Shown here in pieces: positions 24,871-33,155 of a stretch of DNA of 64,000 nt (position 1 is the stretch's first letter; each line of letters begins with the position of its first letter). The stretch is from Streptomyces sp. SID13726. GTDB lineage: Bacteria > Actinomycetota > Actinomycetes > Streptomycetales > Streptomycetaceae. The notes under the pieces are model-generated. The model was not told the origin of the DNA. It saw only the letters and a list, made by a program, of their open reading frames with translations, and ran no database searches. Location of the stretch: contig NZ_JAAGLY010000002.1 of the NCBI RefSeq assembly GCF_010548375.1, positions 868,001 to 932,000 on the forward strand, written 5' to 3'. The position numbers and the translations under genes were made by a program.

Positions 24871-26130
24871 CTATGGGACGCCGAGTTCGAAGAGGGCGTA
24901 TCCCGCGTACGAGCCGGAGGCCACGGCCGCCATGCCGAGCAGCGTGCACAAGTGGGCGCGGCTCAGGCGGCGCAGCGCGACGGCGAGCGGGACGAAGAGG
25001 GGGAACAGCGGGAGCAGATAGCGGGAGACGTTGCTGAAGATCTGCTGGCTGCCCAGGACGAGGACGATCGTGAGCACGGTGTACACGGTCAGTACGGCCG
25101 GCGGCCGCAGCCTGACGAGCAACGGCAGCAACGCGAAGGCCAGCAGGACGACCCCGACCCCGATCATGTCCGCGAACGGGAACGGAACGTGGTAGTCGGC
25201 GTGGCCGACCGGGACGGAGGTGAGCACGTCGAGGGTCTGACGGCCGTAGTCCCACTCATGGGCCCAGGCGCCGGACTGGAGCTTGAAGTAGCCGCCGTAG
25301 TCCCCCATGCGATGCCCCACCCAGCCGAGGTAGCCGAGCAGTCCGAGCGGTGCCACGGCCATGGCGGCCACCGGACGCAGGACGCCGTCCCGGCGCCGAC
25401 GAAGTGCGAGCAGCGCCGCCACGGCGACGGCCGCGATCAGTGCCGCCGCGGTCGGCCGGTTGAGCCCGGCGAGGAAGGCGAGGAGCCCCGCGCTCAGCCA
25501 GTTGCGCCGCATGACGGCATGACAGGTCCAGGCGGCGAGAGCCACGTAGAGCGAGTCCGAGTAGACCGCCCACTCCACGCCGGAACCGGGCCACACGGCC
25601 CACAGTCCGGCCGCGGCGAGCCCGGCCCGCCGCCCGGCGAGGCATTCGGTGACGGCGTAGATGCCCAGTGCCGCGACGAACGAGGCGATGACGGAGACCG
25701 TCAGGCCGGCGCCGTACAGACCGAGGCCGGTGACCTCGGAGACCAGCCGGATGAGTGCCGGGTAGAGGGGGAAGAACGCCGCCGAGTTCCCCTCCAGCCT
25801 GATCTGGCCGGTGGCTCCGGGGACCGGGACCAGCGCGGGGTCGTATCCGTGCGCGGCGATCTTCTGGTACCACCAGCCGTCCCAGGACGTCAGGACGTCC
25901 CACGGGTGCTCGCCGCCGCCGAAGCGCGGGTTCTTCCTGCGGTAGTCCCCGGCGAGGTGGAGCAGGAACATGAAGCCGGCGAAGCCGATGAGCTTCAACG
26001 TGCCGTACAGGGCCAGCACGGGACCCACTCGCCCGGCGGCACGGCGCAACGGCCGCCACCGGTCCGAGCCTTGGGCGGCGGGCGGCTCCGAAAGTCTCGC
26101 GTTCCACGAGCTCGTCACGGTCGAGGTCAC
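24871..26130 (-). CDS. PIG-V-type membrane mannosyltransferase-like protein
   Basis: A 419-residue polytopic protein with about ten spans. The first extracytoplasmic loop (HPWDVLTSWDGWWYQKIAAH) holds the W-D-W/Y-type acidic motif of PIG-V and related GT-C glycosyltransferases, and NSAAFFPLYP follows. GTG 26130 overlaps the stop of the upstream glycosyltransferase (GTGA), so the two are translationally coupled and likely act in one pathway: a GT2 makes polyprenyl-phosphate sugar, this enzyme transfers it outside the membrane. Acceptor unknown. Confidence 0.85.
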   Translation of the reverse strand: MTSTVTSSWNARLSEPPAAQGSDRWRPLRRAAGRVGPVLALYGTLKLIGFAGFMFLLHLAGDYRRKNPRFGGGEHPWDVLTSWDGWWYQKIAAHGYDPALVPVPGATGQIRLEGNSAAFFPLYPALIRLVSEVTGLGLYGAGLTVSVIASFVAALGIYAVTECLAGRRAGLAAAGLWAVWPGSGVEWAVYSDSLYVALAAWTCHAVMRRNWLSAGLLAFLAGLNRPTAAALIAAVAVAALLALRRRRDGVLRPVAAMAVAPLGLLGYLGWVGHRMGDYGGYFKLQSGAWAHEWDYGRQTLDVLTSVPVGHADYHVPFPFADMIGVGVVLLAFALLPLLVRLRPPAVLTVYTVLTIVLVLGSQQIFSNVSRYLLPLFPLFVPLAVALRRLSRAHLCTLLGMAAVASGSYAGYALFELGVP

Positions 26131-27365
26131 GCGCGGAACACCCACAGTCGCAAGAGCAGGAAGCGCAGCAGGGTCGCGACCAGGTTGGCGACGACAAGTA
26201 CGGCGAGTTCGGTGTGGTGCGCGGCCGAGGGCATCGCCTGGTGCAGGCCCGCGAGTGCTCCGCTGGTGAGGGCCAGCCCGATCAGGAAGACCACCAGTCC
26301 CCTGCCCTGGTGCCGCAGCGCACCGCCCCGGCCCCGGAACCCGAAGGTCAGGCGTCTGTTCGCGGCGGTGTTGGCCATGGCGCAGACCAGCAGGGCGAGC
26401 GCGTTGGCCGCCTGCGCTCCGGTCACCGGGCGCAGGGCCATGTACAGCAGCAGGTGTCCGAGCGTGCTCACCGCTCCTACGGCGGCGAAGCGCACGAGTT
26501 GTGTGAACGAGCCGCCCGGCGTCGCGCCGCTGTCACCTCGGCGCAGCCCGGCCGGTGGCAGAGTCCCGCGAGCGAGCGCTCCCCCGACCCTGGCGATGCC
26601 GCGCAGGTCGGCCAGCGCCGTGGGCAGGATGTCGACCCGGCTGTCGGGGTCGTCCACCCAATCGACCGGCACCTCGTGGATGCGCAGTCCGGCGCGCTCG
26701 GCGATCACCAGGAGTTCGGTGTCGAAGAACCAGCCGGTGTCCTGGACCAGCGGCAGCAGCTGGTCCGCCACATCGCGGCGGACGGCCTTGAACCCGCACT
26801 GGGCGTCGGAGAACCCGACGGCCAGGGTCGAGCGCAGGAGGGCGTTGTAGCAGCGGGAGGTGATCTCCCGTTTGGGCCCGCGGACCACACGGGAACTCGC
26901 GGCCAGCCGAGTGCCGATGGCGATGTCGGAGTGCCCGGAGATCAGTGGAGCGACGAGCGGCAGCAGCGCCGCGAGTTCCGTGGACAGGTCCACGTCGACG
27001 TACGCGAGCACCGGGGCCGGGGAGTGCGACCACGCGGCGTGCAGCGCCCGGCCACGCCCTTTCTCAAGCAGTCGCATCCACTCCATCTCGGGCAGTTCGG
27101 CCGCCAGTCGGGCGGCGATCTGCGGGGTGCGGTCCGTGCTGGCGTTGTCGGCGACGGTGATGCGGAAGGGGTACGGAAAGGTCTCCCTCAGATGAGCGTG
27201 GAGACGCCGCACGCTCGGTTCCAGGTCCTTCTCCTCGTTGAACACCGGGACGACCACGTCCACGACGGGGTCCGAGTACCGCGCGGTCACCGGCTCGCGT
27301 CTCGGCAGACCACCCGGCTCCCGGGGCTCAGGTTCCTTCGGCTTGAGTGACCTTACGTTTTTCAT
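26127..27365 (-). CDS. GT2 glycosyltransferase fused to a GtrA-like membrane domain
   Basis: A 412-residue two-domain protein. The N-terminal part (about 35-265) is a GT-A polyprenyl-phosphate sugar synthase: VDVVVPVFNEEKDLEPS, ADNASTDRT, YVDVDLSTEL (the DXD metal site), SDAQCGFKAVRRD. The C-terminal part (about 285-410) has four spans of the GtrA family (FAAVGAVSTLGHLLLYMAL, NTAANRRLTF), proposed flippases for lipid-linked sugars. ATG 27365 follows AAGGGA. Fusion of synthase and flippase in one chain is consistent with supplying the coupled PIG-V-type enzyme. Confidence 0.9.
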   Translation of the reverse strand: MKNVRSLKPKEPEPREPGGLPRREPVTARYSDPVVDVVVPVFNEEKDLEPSVRRLHAHLRETFPYPFRITVADNASTDRTPQIAARLAAELPEMEWMRLLEKGRGRALHAAWSHSPAPVLAYVDVDLSTELAALLPLVAPLISGHSDIAIGTRLAASSRVVRGPKREITSRCYNALLRSTLAVGFSDAQCGFKAVRRDVADQLLPLVQDTGWFFDTELLVIAERAGLRIHEVPVDWVDDPDSRVDILPTALADLRGIARVGGALARGTLPPAGLRRGDSGATPGGSFTQLVRFAAVGAVSTLGHLLLYMALRPVTGAQAANALALLVCAMANTAANRRLTFGFRGRGGALRHQGRGLVVFLIGLALTSGALAGLHQAMPSAAHHTELAVLVVANLVATLLRFLLLRLWVFRA

Positions 27366-27458
27366 GTCTTGTCCCTTTTTGCACTCTGGCGCGGGGCATA
27401 CCGAAGGCACTCGCGGCGGCGGTGCACTCAGGAGTGAGAGATGTCTTGCGGTCGTTGT

Positions 27459-27500
27459 CGGTCGGCGGTCAGCGGTCGGCTGTCAGCTGTCGGCTGTCGG
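27459..27500. repeat. Six 7-bp tandem repeats
   Basis: CGGTCGG CGGTCAG CGGTCGG CTGTCAG CTGTCGG CTGTCGG: six perfect-length heptads following the consensus CKGTCRG. They lie in the 165-base gap between the anti-sigma-like gene (ends 27531) and the glycosyltransferase start, so in its upstream region. Confidence 0.8.
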
Positions 27501-27530
27501 CACCGAATGCCTGGCCGCCATGGCCGGCGC

Positions 27531-28055
27531 CTACGGACTGGCCGAGTTGGTCGTGGTGGCGCTTGTGCTCCCCCCTGCGGGCGGAGACGAGGTGTTCGGG
27601 CTCCCGGCCATGTCAGGCGGGTCGGTCGCGCTGGAAGCCCCGGGACCGGGAGTCGCCGACGAGGGCGTGGAGGTCTCGCTCGGGGGCGGGCCCGACGACG
27701 AGGACGCACCGCCTGCGCCGTAACCGGGAGTGGCCGTGGTGGGCGAGTAGGGCGCGCTCGGGGTCTGGCCCGGCGAAGGCGAACTCCAGGGGGAGCCGGT
27801 CAGGCTCGTCGAGGGCGGCCGGGGTGACTGGGCGGGCTCGACCCGGGTCGTACTGCCGGGCAGCATGTACATCAGCCCGAGCCCGAGGCCCACGGCGGCC
27901 ACGAGCGCGGCGGAGCCGACGGCTCGCCGTACGATCCGGACACGGTGGTGCGCACGGATCCCTGCGTGGAGACGGTCCTGATGGCGCGGTTCGAAGGAGG
28001 CGGTCTCGTGGGTGGCGTGCAGCATCTGCGAGAGCTGCCGCTCGAACTGATCCAT
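27531..28055 (-). CDS. Single-span membrane protein, probable partner of the ECF sigma factor
   Basis: A 174-residue protein: a short cytoplasmic domain (MDQFERQLSQMLHATHET, residues 1-40), one membrane span (about 48-64, VGSAALVAAVGLGLGLM) and an extracellular Pro/Ser/Thr-rich tail of low complexity. The topology is that of membrane anti-sigma factors, but no HxxxCxxC zinc motif is present. AAGGAGG precedes ATG 28055 and the gene begins 11 bases after the sigma-factor stop, indicating a coupled pair. Confidence 0.75.
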   Translation of the reverse strand: MDQFERQLSQMLHATHETASFEPRHQDRLHAGIRAHHRVRIVRRAVGSAALVAAVGLGLGLMYMLPGSTTRVEPAQSPRPPSTSLTGSPWSSPSPGQTPSAPYSPTTATPGYGAGGASSSSGPPPSETSTPSSATPGPGASSATDPPDMAGSPNTSSPPAGGSTSATTTNSASP

Positions 28056-28066
28056 GGTGTCCTCCT

Positions 28067-28573
28067 TCACAGTGCGGTCTCGATCGCTTCGGCCAGGATC
28101 CGGCGCAGCCGCGCCACTCCCCGCGAGGCGTGGGAGCGAGCGGTGCCGACCGGGCATCCGAGCACCTCCGCCACCTGGCCCTCGGGAAGGTCCTGGTAGT
28201 AGCGCAGCACCACTGCCACCCGCTGCCGGGACGGCAGTTGGGCGAGCGCGGCCTCCAGCCGGGAACGCTCGGCCACGTCCGCGGACACGTCCCCGAACTC
28301 CGCCACCTCGGGCAGCTGGTCGACGGGGCGTTCGCCCCACCACCGCCGCTGTCCGGCACGGGCCGCCGCGCGCACCATCACCTTGCGGACGTACGCCTCC
28401 GGTGCGTCCTGAGCGACCTTGGGCCACACGAACCAGAGCTTGACCAGCGACTCCTGCACCAGGTCCTCGGCCCGGTGCCGGTCGCCTCCGACGAGCAGAC
28501 GCGCGAGATGGAGCAGCGCCGACCAGCGTGCCGCCACAAACGCGTCGAACTCACCGGACCGACCCTGATCCAT
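28067..28573 (-). CDS. ECF RNA polymerase sigma factor, SigE-like (SigE family)
   Basis: A 168-residue ECF sigma factor of the actinobacterial SigE-type group. Region 2: FDAFVAARWSALLHLARLL, AEDLVQESLVKLW, PEAYVRKVMVRAA; region 4: ALAQLPSRQRVAVVLRYYQD, GCPVGTARSHASRGVARL. ATG 28573 is the most likely start by family length, though its ribosome site is weak. It is followed after 11 bases by a single-span membrane protein that probably regulates it. Confidence 0.9.
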   Translation of the reverse strand: MDQGRSGEFDAFVAARWSALLHLARLLVGGDRHRAEDLVQESLVKLWFVWPKVAQDAPEAYVRKVMVRAAARAGQRRWWGERPVDQLPEVAEFGDVSADVAERSRLEAALAQLPSRQRVAVVLRYYQDLPEGQVAEVLGCPVGTARSHASRGVARLRRILAEAIETAL

Positions 28574-28735
28574 CCCCACTGACTCCGCTCCCACCAGTTG
28601 CCTACACCTAGGAAAAGGCTGTGGACCACCTCTCCCGATGCACCTGCCGGCAGTGATGTGGATCACTCCGAGGGGCCGACGGCGGCTGCGGCTGCGGCTG
28701 CGGAGACGTACGGCAGTCGCCTCCGCGCGCCGGCG

Positions 28736-29662
28736 TCACCCCTGGCCGAGGGCCGTCGACGGCGTGAGTCCCTCGGCGCGTCCCCGGATGCCGTTGCGGA
28801 AGTCGATCGGGGACCGGCCCGCGCGTTGCACGAAGTACTTGCTGAACTGGGAGGGCGTGACGAAGCCGAGGCGGTCCGAGATCTGGGCGGCGGTCTCGTC
28901 GCCGTGCGCCAGCAGCCGCTTCGCCTCCAGCACGACCCGGCGGTCGATGAACTCCTTCGCGCTGAGCCCGGCGCCCGCCAGGGTCGCGCGGGCGAGGGTG
29001 CGTCCCGAGTAGCCGAGCATGTGGGCGTAGTCCTCCACCCGTCGGGTGGCGGTGAAATGCCGTTCGACCGCGTCCCGGAAGCGCAGGTAGGTCTCGTCCG
29101 GCTCCGGAGCGGGGCCGCCGGCCGGGACGGTCAGATGGGCCAGGCGCAGCAGGAGGACGGCCAGGAGGTGCCGCAGGGCCGCCCTGTGCATCTCGAGAGG
29201 GAGTTGGCCGAGCGCCCGGAACTCGCGGCTCAGGTGTTCCGCGGCCATGGTCACGGCCTCGGCGTCGGCGTCGCAGGGGGTGATGACGACCGGTGCGTGC
29301 GGATCGTCGACCCGGGCGGCCGTCGCCGTGGCGGGGTCCAGCACGTCCTCCCGGAAGAGGATCAGAGTGCCCTCGGCCTCGGCGAGGTCACCCCACTGGT
29401 GCACCTGCCCCGGGCGCACCCACAGCCACGAGCCGGGCCGCAGGGCGTAGCCGGTGAAGTCGACGACATGCCGGAGGCCACCCGCGGTGAGCGCGAGCAG
29501 ATGATGGAAGTCCGGGCGCTGGGGCCGGGCGAGGGTCTGCTCGGCGACCCGCCGCCGCAGCTCCGCCAACGACATGACCTCCACACCGGCCGGAGTGCCC
29601 GCGGGCGCGGCGAACGCGACCTCGGGGATCTCGCGCGCGGAGCCGTGTCGGTTTTTGGCCAT
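28736..29662 (-). CDS. AraC-family transcriptional regulator
   Basis: A 308-residue AraC protein. The N-terminal cupin-like sensing part (FHHLLALTAGGLRHVVDF, GSWLWVRPGQVHQWG) precedes two C-terminal HTHs: LGYSGRTLARATLAGAGLSA and ETAAQISDRLGFVTPSQFSKYF. Two adjacent ATGs (29665, 29662) could start it. It is divergent from the sirtuin gene at 29823 with a 160-base shared promoter region and is the obvious regulator of the SirTM/macrodomain block. Its start-codon region is repeated as a relic at 31837-31863. Confidence 0.9.
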   Translation of the reverse strand: MAKNRHGSAREIPEVAFAAPAGTPAGVEVMSLAELRRRVAEQTLARPQRPDFHHLLALTAGGLRHVVDFTGYALRPGSWLWVRPGQVHQWGDLAEAEGTLILFREDVLDPATATAARVDDPHAPVVITPCDADAEAVTMAAEHLSREFRALGQLPLEMHRAALRHLLAVLLLRLAHLTVPAGGPAPEPDETYLRFRDAVERHFTATRRVEDYAHMLGYSGRTLARATLAGAGLSAKEFIDRRVVLEAKRLLAHGDETAAQISDRLGFVTPSQFSKYFVQRAGRSPIDFRNGIRGRAEGLTPSTALGQG

Positions 29663-29671
29663 CATCAGTCG
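29645..29671. promoter_or_regulatory. 27-bp sequence at the AraC start, repeated at 31837
   Basis: GTGTCGGTTTTTGGCCATCA, continuing to AGTCG, spans the AraC start codon. It matches 31837-31863 at 23 of 27 positions. Either a shared operator for genes at both places or a duplicated gene start. Confidence 0.45.
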
Positions 29672-29822
29672 GAAGTTTATCCGGCTTTCCCTGCGCGCTC
29701 TTCGTACGTTGGTCGTGCCGCTGCGGAAACAGAACATCTCCCTGGCGGAGGTCGTCGAGGAACCGACCACAGCCTGGACGAGTACACGCACCGGCTGTCC
29801 GCGGCACCGGAAGGACCCGCGC

Positions 29823-30692
29823 ATGGTGAGCACCACGAACAACACTCCCGCGCCGACGGCACCTCGACGCGAGACGATCCGCGCCTGGGCCGAAGAGGCC
29901 GACCGGATCCTGATCGCGGCCGGCGCGGGTCTGAGCGCGGCTGCCGGCTACGACTACGGCGACACCGAACGCTTCCGGGAACTGTTCCCGGCGCTGCACC
30001 GCCTCGGCCTGCGTTCGCGCTACCTGCTCGGCGTTCCCCTGCCGCCGGACATGATGTGGGGCTACTGGGCCGTCCACATCGACGACATCCGCTACGACCC
30101 CGAACCCAGCCCCCTCTACCGCGAGTTGAGGGAGCTGGTGGGCGACCGCGACCACTGGGTGATGACCTCCAACGTCGACGCCCTCTTCGCCCGCAACGGC
30201 TTCGAGACGGACCGGATCTTCACACCTCAGGGCGACTACGGCCGCCTCCAGTGCACGGTGCCCTGCTCGCGGGACACCTGGCCCAGCAGGCCGTTCCTCG
30301 ACACGATCCTCGCCGCGTACGACCGTGACACCGGCCGGGTGAGCGACCCTCGGGCCCTGCCGTGCTGCCCCCGCTGCGGCGCCGACGTCTTCCCCAACGT
30401 CCGTGTCGGTCCGGAGTTCGTCGACGACTCCTATCTGCCCGCGGGGCGGCGGCTGGTGCGGTGGCTCGACGACGCGCCCACGGACAGCGCCCTGCTCGTG
30501 CTGGAAATCGGGGCCGGATTCAATACTCCCGGCGTGATTCGCCACCCCATGGAGCACCTCGTGCGCCGGACCCCTCGGGCCCGCCTCGTCCGGATCAACC
30601 CCGGCCATCCCGGCGTCCCCTCGGACCTCGGCGAACGAGCACTGTCCGTTCCTCTCGGGGCGGACCGGCTCCTCGACGGGCTCGATCCCTGA
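29823..30692 (+). CDS. Class M sirtuin-like (SirTM) ADP-ribosyltransferase
   Basis: A 289-residue Sir2-fold protein. The NAD loop IAAGAGLSAAAGYDYG starts at residue 31. TSNVD places N117, and the motif that normally carries the catalytic His (LHG) reads TPQGDYG with Q136, so His is replaced by Gln. This N/Q pair and the QGDYG..QC context are hallmarks of SirTM, which ADP-ribosylates proteins rather than deacetylating lysine. Zinc ligands are C144, C148 and the CCPRC set (C181/C182, C185). ATG 29823 follows AAGGAC. It opens a same-strand run ending with a zinc macrodomain protein, its known functional counterpart in other bacteria. Confidence 0.85.
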   Translation: MVSTTNNTPAPTAPRRETIRAWAEEADRILIAAGAGLSAAAGYDYGDTERFRELFPALHRLGLRSRYLLGVPLPPDMMWGYWAVHIDDIRYDPEPSPLYRELRELVGDRDHWVMTSNVDALFARNGFETDRIFTPQGDYGRLQCTVPCSRDTWPSRPFLDTILAAYDRDTGRVSDPRALPCCPRCGADVFPNVRVGPEFVDDSYLPAGRRLVRWLDDAPTDSALLVLEIGAGFNTPGVIRHPMEHLVRRTPRARLVRINPGHPGVPSDLGERALSVPLGADRLLDGLDP

Positions 30693-30698
30693 CCTCCG

Positions 30699-30754
30699 GC
30701 GGGCGGCGAGCGGCGAGCGGCGGGCGGCGGGCGGCGGGCGGCGGGCAGCGGGTG
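30699..30754. repeat. Eight 7-bp tandem repeats
   Basis: Eight consecutive heptads of consensus GCGRGCG (GCGGGCG, GCGAGCG twice, GCGGGCG three times, GCGGGCA, GCGGGTG) begin six bases after the sirtuin stop. They occupy a third of the 166-base gap before the NmrA-type gene. The length is likely to vary between strains. Confidence 0.85.
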
Positions 30755-30858
30755 GCGGCGGGCCATCCGCCACCGCAGGATGCGAAGCCCGCGCAGGACG
30801 GGAAACAGACGAGAAGCAACCGCACGACGAGAAGCCACGACAGGAAGAGAACCCCCAC

Positions 30859-31752
30859 ATGTCCCAGATTTCCGAGGTACCCGAGGTACCCGAGGTACCC
30901 GACGCATCCGTTCCCGCCATCGCCGTCACCGGCTCCACCGGCCGGCTCGGCGGGCGCGTCGCCCGGCGACTGGCCGAGCGGGGCGTCCCGCAGAAACTCC
31001 TGGCCCGCGACCCGGCACGCGCTCCACGGCTGCCCGGCTCGGTGGCGGTACGAGCCGAGTACGCGGACCGGGACGCCGTACGGGAGGCCCTCGCCGGCAT
31101 CCGCACCGTCTTCATGGTCTCCGCCTCCGAGAGCGCCGACCGACTCGCCCAGCACAAGGCGTTCGTCGACGCCGTCGCGGAGGCGGGTGTCCGGCACCTG
31201 GTGTACCTCTCCTTCTACGGCGCCGCACCCGACGCCACCTTCACCCTGGCGCGCGACCACTTCCACACCGAGCAGCACATCCGCGCCGGCGGCCTGGCCC
31301 ACACCTTCCTCCGGGACAACCTCTACGCGGAGTTCGTCCCCGACCTCGTCGGCGAGGACGGCGCCATCCGCGGCCCGGCCGGGCTCGGGAGCGCCGCGTT
31401 CGTCGGCCAGGACGACATCGCCGACGCCGCTGCCGCGGTGCTGTCCCGGCCCGACGACCACGCGGGCCTCACCTACGACCTGACCGGGCCCGAGTCACTG
31501 ACGCTGGACGAAGCGGCCGTGATCCTGTCCGAGCAGCTCGGACGCCCCGTCACCTACCAACAGGAGACGGTGGAGGAGGCCTATGCCTCCCGCTCCTCCT
31601 ACGGCGCACCGCCGTGGCAGCTGGACGCCTGGGTGTCCACCTATACGGCCATCGCCTCCGGCGAACTCGACGGCGTCAGCGACGCCGTACCGCGCCTCAC
31701 CGGCCACCCCGCCACATCCCTCGCCGAGGTCGTCCGCGCCAGAAGGGGATGA
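30859..31752 (+). CDS. NmrA/atypical SDR-family NAD(P)-binding reductase
   Basis: A 297-residue atypical SDR of the NmrA/QOR2 group. The Rossmann loop is VTGSTGRLGGRVARRLAERG (residues 23-42), followed by RAEYADRDAVREAL, HLVYLSFYGA and the C-terminal TYDLTGPESLTLDEAA helix. The first 15 residues come from a 9-bp tandem repeat (GAGGTACCC three times, EVPEVPEVP), so the exact start could vary. Second gene of the SirTM block. Quinone or NADPH sensing/reduction is typical for the group. Confidence 0.85.
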   Translation: MSQISEVPEVPEVPDASVPAIAVTGSTGRLGGRVARRLAERGVPQKLLARDPARAPRLPGSVAVRAEYADRDAVREALAGIRTVFMVSASESADRLAQHKAFVDAVAEAGVRHLVYLSFYGAAPDATFTLARDHFHTEQHIRAGGLAHTFLRDNLYAEFVPDLVGEDGAIRGPAGLGSAAFVGQDDIADAAAAVLSRPDDHAGLTYDLTGPESLTLDEAAVILSEQLGRPVTYQQETVEEAYASRSSYGAPPWQLDAWVSTYTAIASGELDGVSDAVPRLTGHPATSLAEVVRARRG

Positions 31753-31836
31753 CCGGCGGAGCGGTTCCCGTACGACGAGCGGCCGACCAGACCCCTGGAA
31801 GCCCTCGGGACCCTCGGCACCCCGAACAAGAGAAGC

Positions 31837-31863
31837 GTGTCGCTTTTTGACCATCAGGAGTCG
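31837..31863 (-). other. Relic of an AraC-gene start region
   Basis: On the minus strand this reads ATG then VKKRHAS, aligning codon for codon with the AraC start AKNRHGS at 29662; 23 of 27 bases agree. No AraC-like sequence continues beyond about ten codons. It lies 102 bases upstream of the double-NTF2 gene, where a divergent regulator would once have been expected. Confidence 0.4.
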
Positions 31864-31964
31864 CCATTCCTGCCGATCCATGGACCGTCGCAGACATAGT
31901 TTGAACACATCGCCGCTGGACCACCGGTCCGCCCCGGCCAGGCCCCCAAGCAAGGAAGTCAGCC

Positions 31965-32726
31965 ATGAACCACGTGAAGAACGCCGTCCTTCAGGCCGCC
32001 ACCGAGTTGTTCGGCGACAAGGACCCCTCCGCCGTGGACCGCTGGGTGGCCGCGGACTACAGGCAGCACAGCGCACTCGCCGCCGACGGGCCCGAGGCCC
32101 TGCGCGGTCTCGTCGCCGGCCTGGGCGAGGACTTCCGTTACGAAGGTGCCCGGGTCATCTCCGACGGCGACCTCGTCGCCCTGCACGGCACCTACCACGG
32201 CTTCGGTCCTGACCCGCTCGTCGGGTTCGACGTCTTCCGCGTGGACGCCGAGGGCAAGCTGGCCGAGCACTGGGACGCCCTGACCCCGCAGGTCAAGGAC
32301 ACCCTCTCGGGCCGCTCCCAGACCGACGGCCCCGCCGAGGTCACCGAGACCGACAGGACCGACGCCAACCGCGCCCTGGTGGCCGAGTTCGCCGAGAAGG
32401 TGCTCGTCGGCGCCGACTACTCGGTCCTCACCGACTACATCTCCACCGAGACCTATCACCAGCACAACACCGACGCCGCCGACGGACTCGACGGCTTCGG
32501 CGCGGCCGCGGCCAAGTGGGCCGAGCAGGGCAAGAACCTCGTCTACAAGAAGGTCCACCGGGTCATCGCCGAGGGCGAGTTCGTCCTGACGCAGTCCGAG
32601 GGCGAGTTCGGCGTCCCCGTCGCCTACTACGACCTGTTCCGTGTCGAGAACGGCAGGATCGTCGAGCACTGGGACGTCATCGCACCCATCCCGGCCGAAC
32701 TGCCGCACGGCAACGGCCTGTTCTGA
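31965..32726 (+). CDS. Tandem NTF2/SnoaL-like protein
   Basis: A 253-residue protein made of two SnoaL-like domains. Domain 1 (about 1-115): FGDKDPSAVDRWVAADYRQH, GFDVFRVDAEGKLAEHWD. Domain 2 (about 125-253): LTDYISTETYHQHNTDAADG, YYDLFRVENGRIVEHWDV. The repeated FRV...G+..EHWD ending shows internal duplication. Related proteins are annotated as polyketide-cyclase-like. No signal peptide. AAGGAAGTCAGCC precedes ATG 31965. Third gene of the SirTM block and followed 80 bases later by a MoaF-like gene. Confidence 0.87.
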   Translation: MNHVKNAVLQAATELFGDKDPSAVDRWVAADYRQHSALAADGPEALRGLVAGLGEDFRYEGARVISDGDLVALHGTYHGFGPDPLVGFDVFRVDAEGKLAEHWDALTPQVKDTLSGRSQTDGPAEVTETDRTDANRALVAEFAEKVLVGADYSVLTDYISTETYHQHNTDAADGLDGFGAAAAKWAEQGKNLVYKKVHRVIAEGEFVLTQSEGEFGVPVAYYDLFRVENGRIVEHWDVIAPIPAELPHGNGLF

Positions 32727-32806
32727 CCGGCCCGCACACCGCACCCGCACACCGTCCCAGGCACACCTTCCGCGGATCGCCGACCCCGTACACGGAGCGC
32801 AGAGCC

Positions 32807-33130
32807 ATGAGCCACCTCACCTACGCGGGAAAGACGTACAAGTTCAGCGTCGACAACGGCGTCGTCTTCCACAACACCTACAACCCCGACGGCACCACGC
32901 TGCACTACGAGACCGTCGCCGGCCCCGGCACCGGCGCGAGCGAGGACGTCACGCTGGACGCGGCCGAAGTCACCCCTGGCGTCTTCCTGCTCGGCTGGGT
33001 GGAGAAGTCCGGCATGACCGTCACCCACGCGATGAACCTCAACACCCTTACGGTGCACGCCTTCTGGACCTACGACACCCCCGAGGGCCGAATCGGCGAA
33101 CTGCACGCCGGCACACTCGAAGAGATGTGA
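32807..33130 (+). CDS. MoaF-like small protein
   Basis: A 107-residue beta-rich protein: YAGKTYKFSVDNGVVFHNTY, LHYETVAGPG, GVFLLGWVEKSGMTVTHAMN. The LGW..KSG..VTH..N pattern is that of MoaF C-terminal-type domains (compare the 112-residue protein at 12002-12340). ATG 32807 is taken as the start because homology begins there; a long open frame upstream belongs to another reading of the NTF2 gene. It precedes the macrodomain gene by 25 bases. Confidence 0.75.
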   Translation: MSHLTYAGKTYKFSVDNGVVFHNTYNPDGTTLHYETVAGPGTGASEDVTLDAAEVTPGVFLLGWVEKSGMTVTHAMNLNTLTVHAFWTYDTPEGRIGELHAGTLEEM

Positions 33131-33155
33131 TCGACCCGCCCCACCGGAGCCTCTG

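Noticed and set aside
30699..30754. CRISPR-like repeat array
   Set aside because: The units are seven bases with no spacers; simple tandem repeat. No cas genes in the window.
29388..31157. 589-residue open frame on the minus strand
   Set aside because: Overlaps sirtuin and reductase genes antisense, and includes translation of the heptad repeats as PPPAARR-type runs.
32516..32806. Upstream extension of the MoaF-like protein
   Set aside because: The segment is the out-of-frame reading of the NTF2 gene and its 3' spacer; homology starts at 32807.
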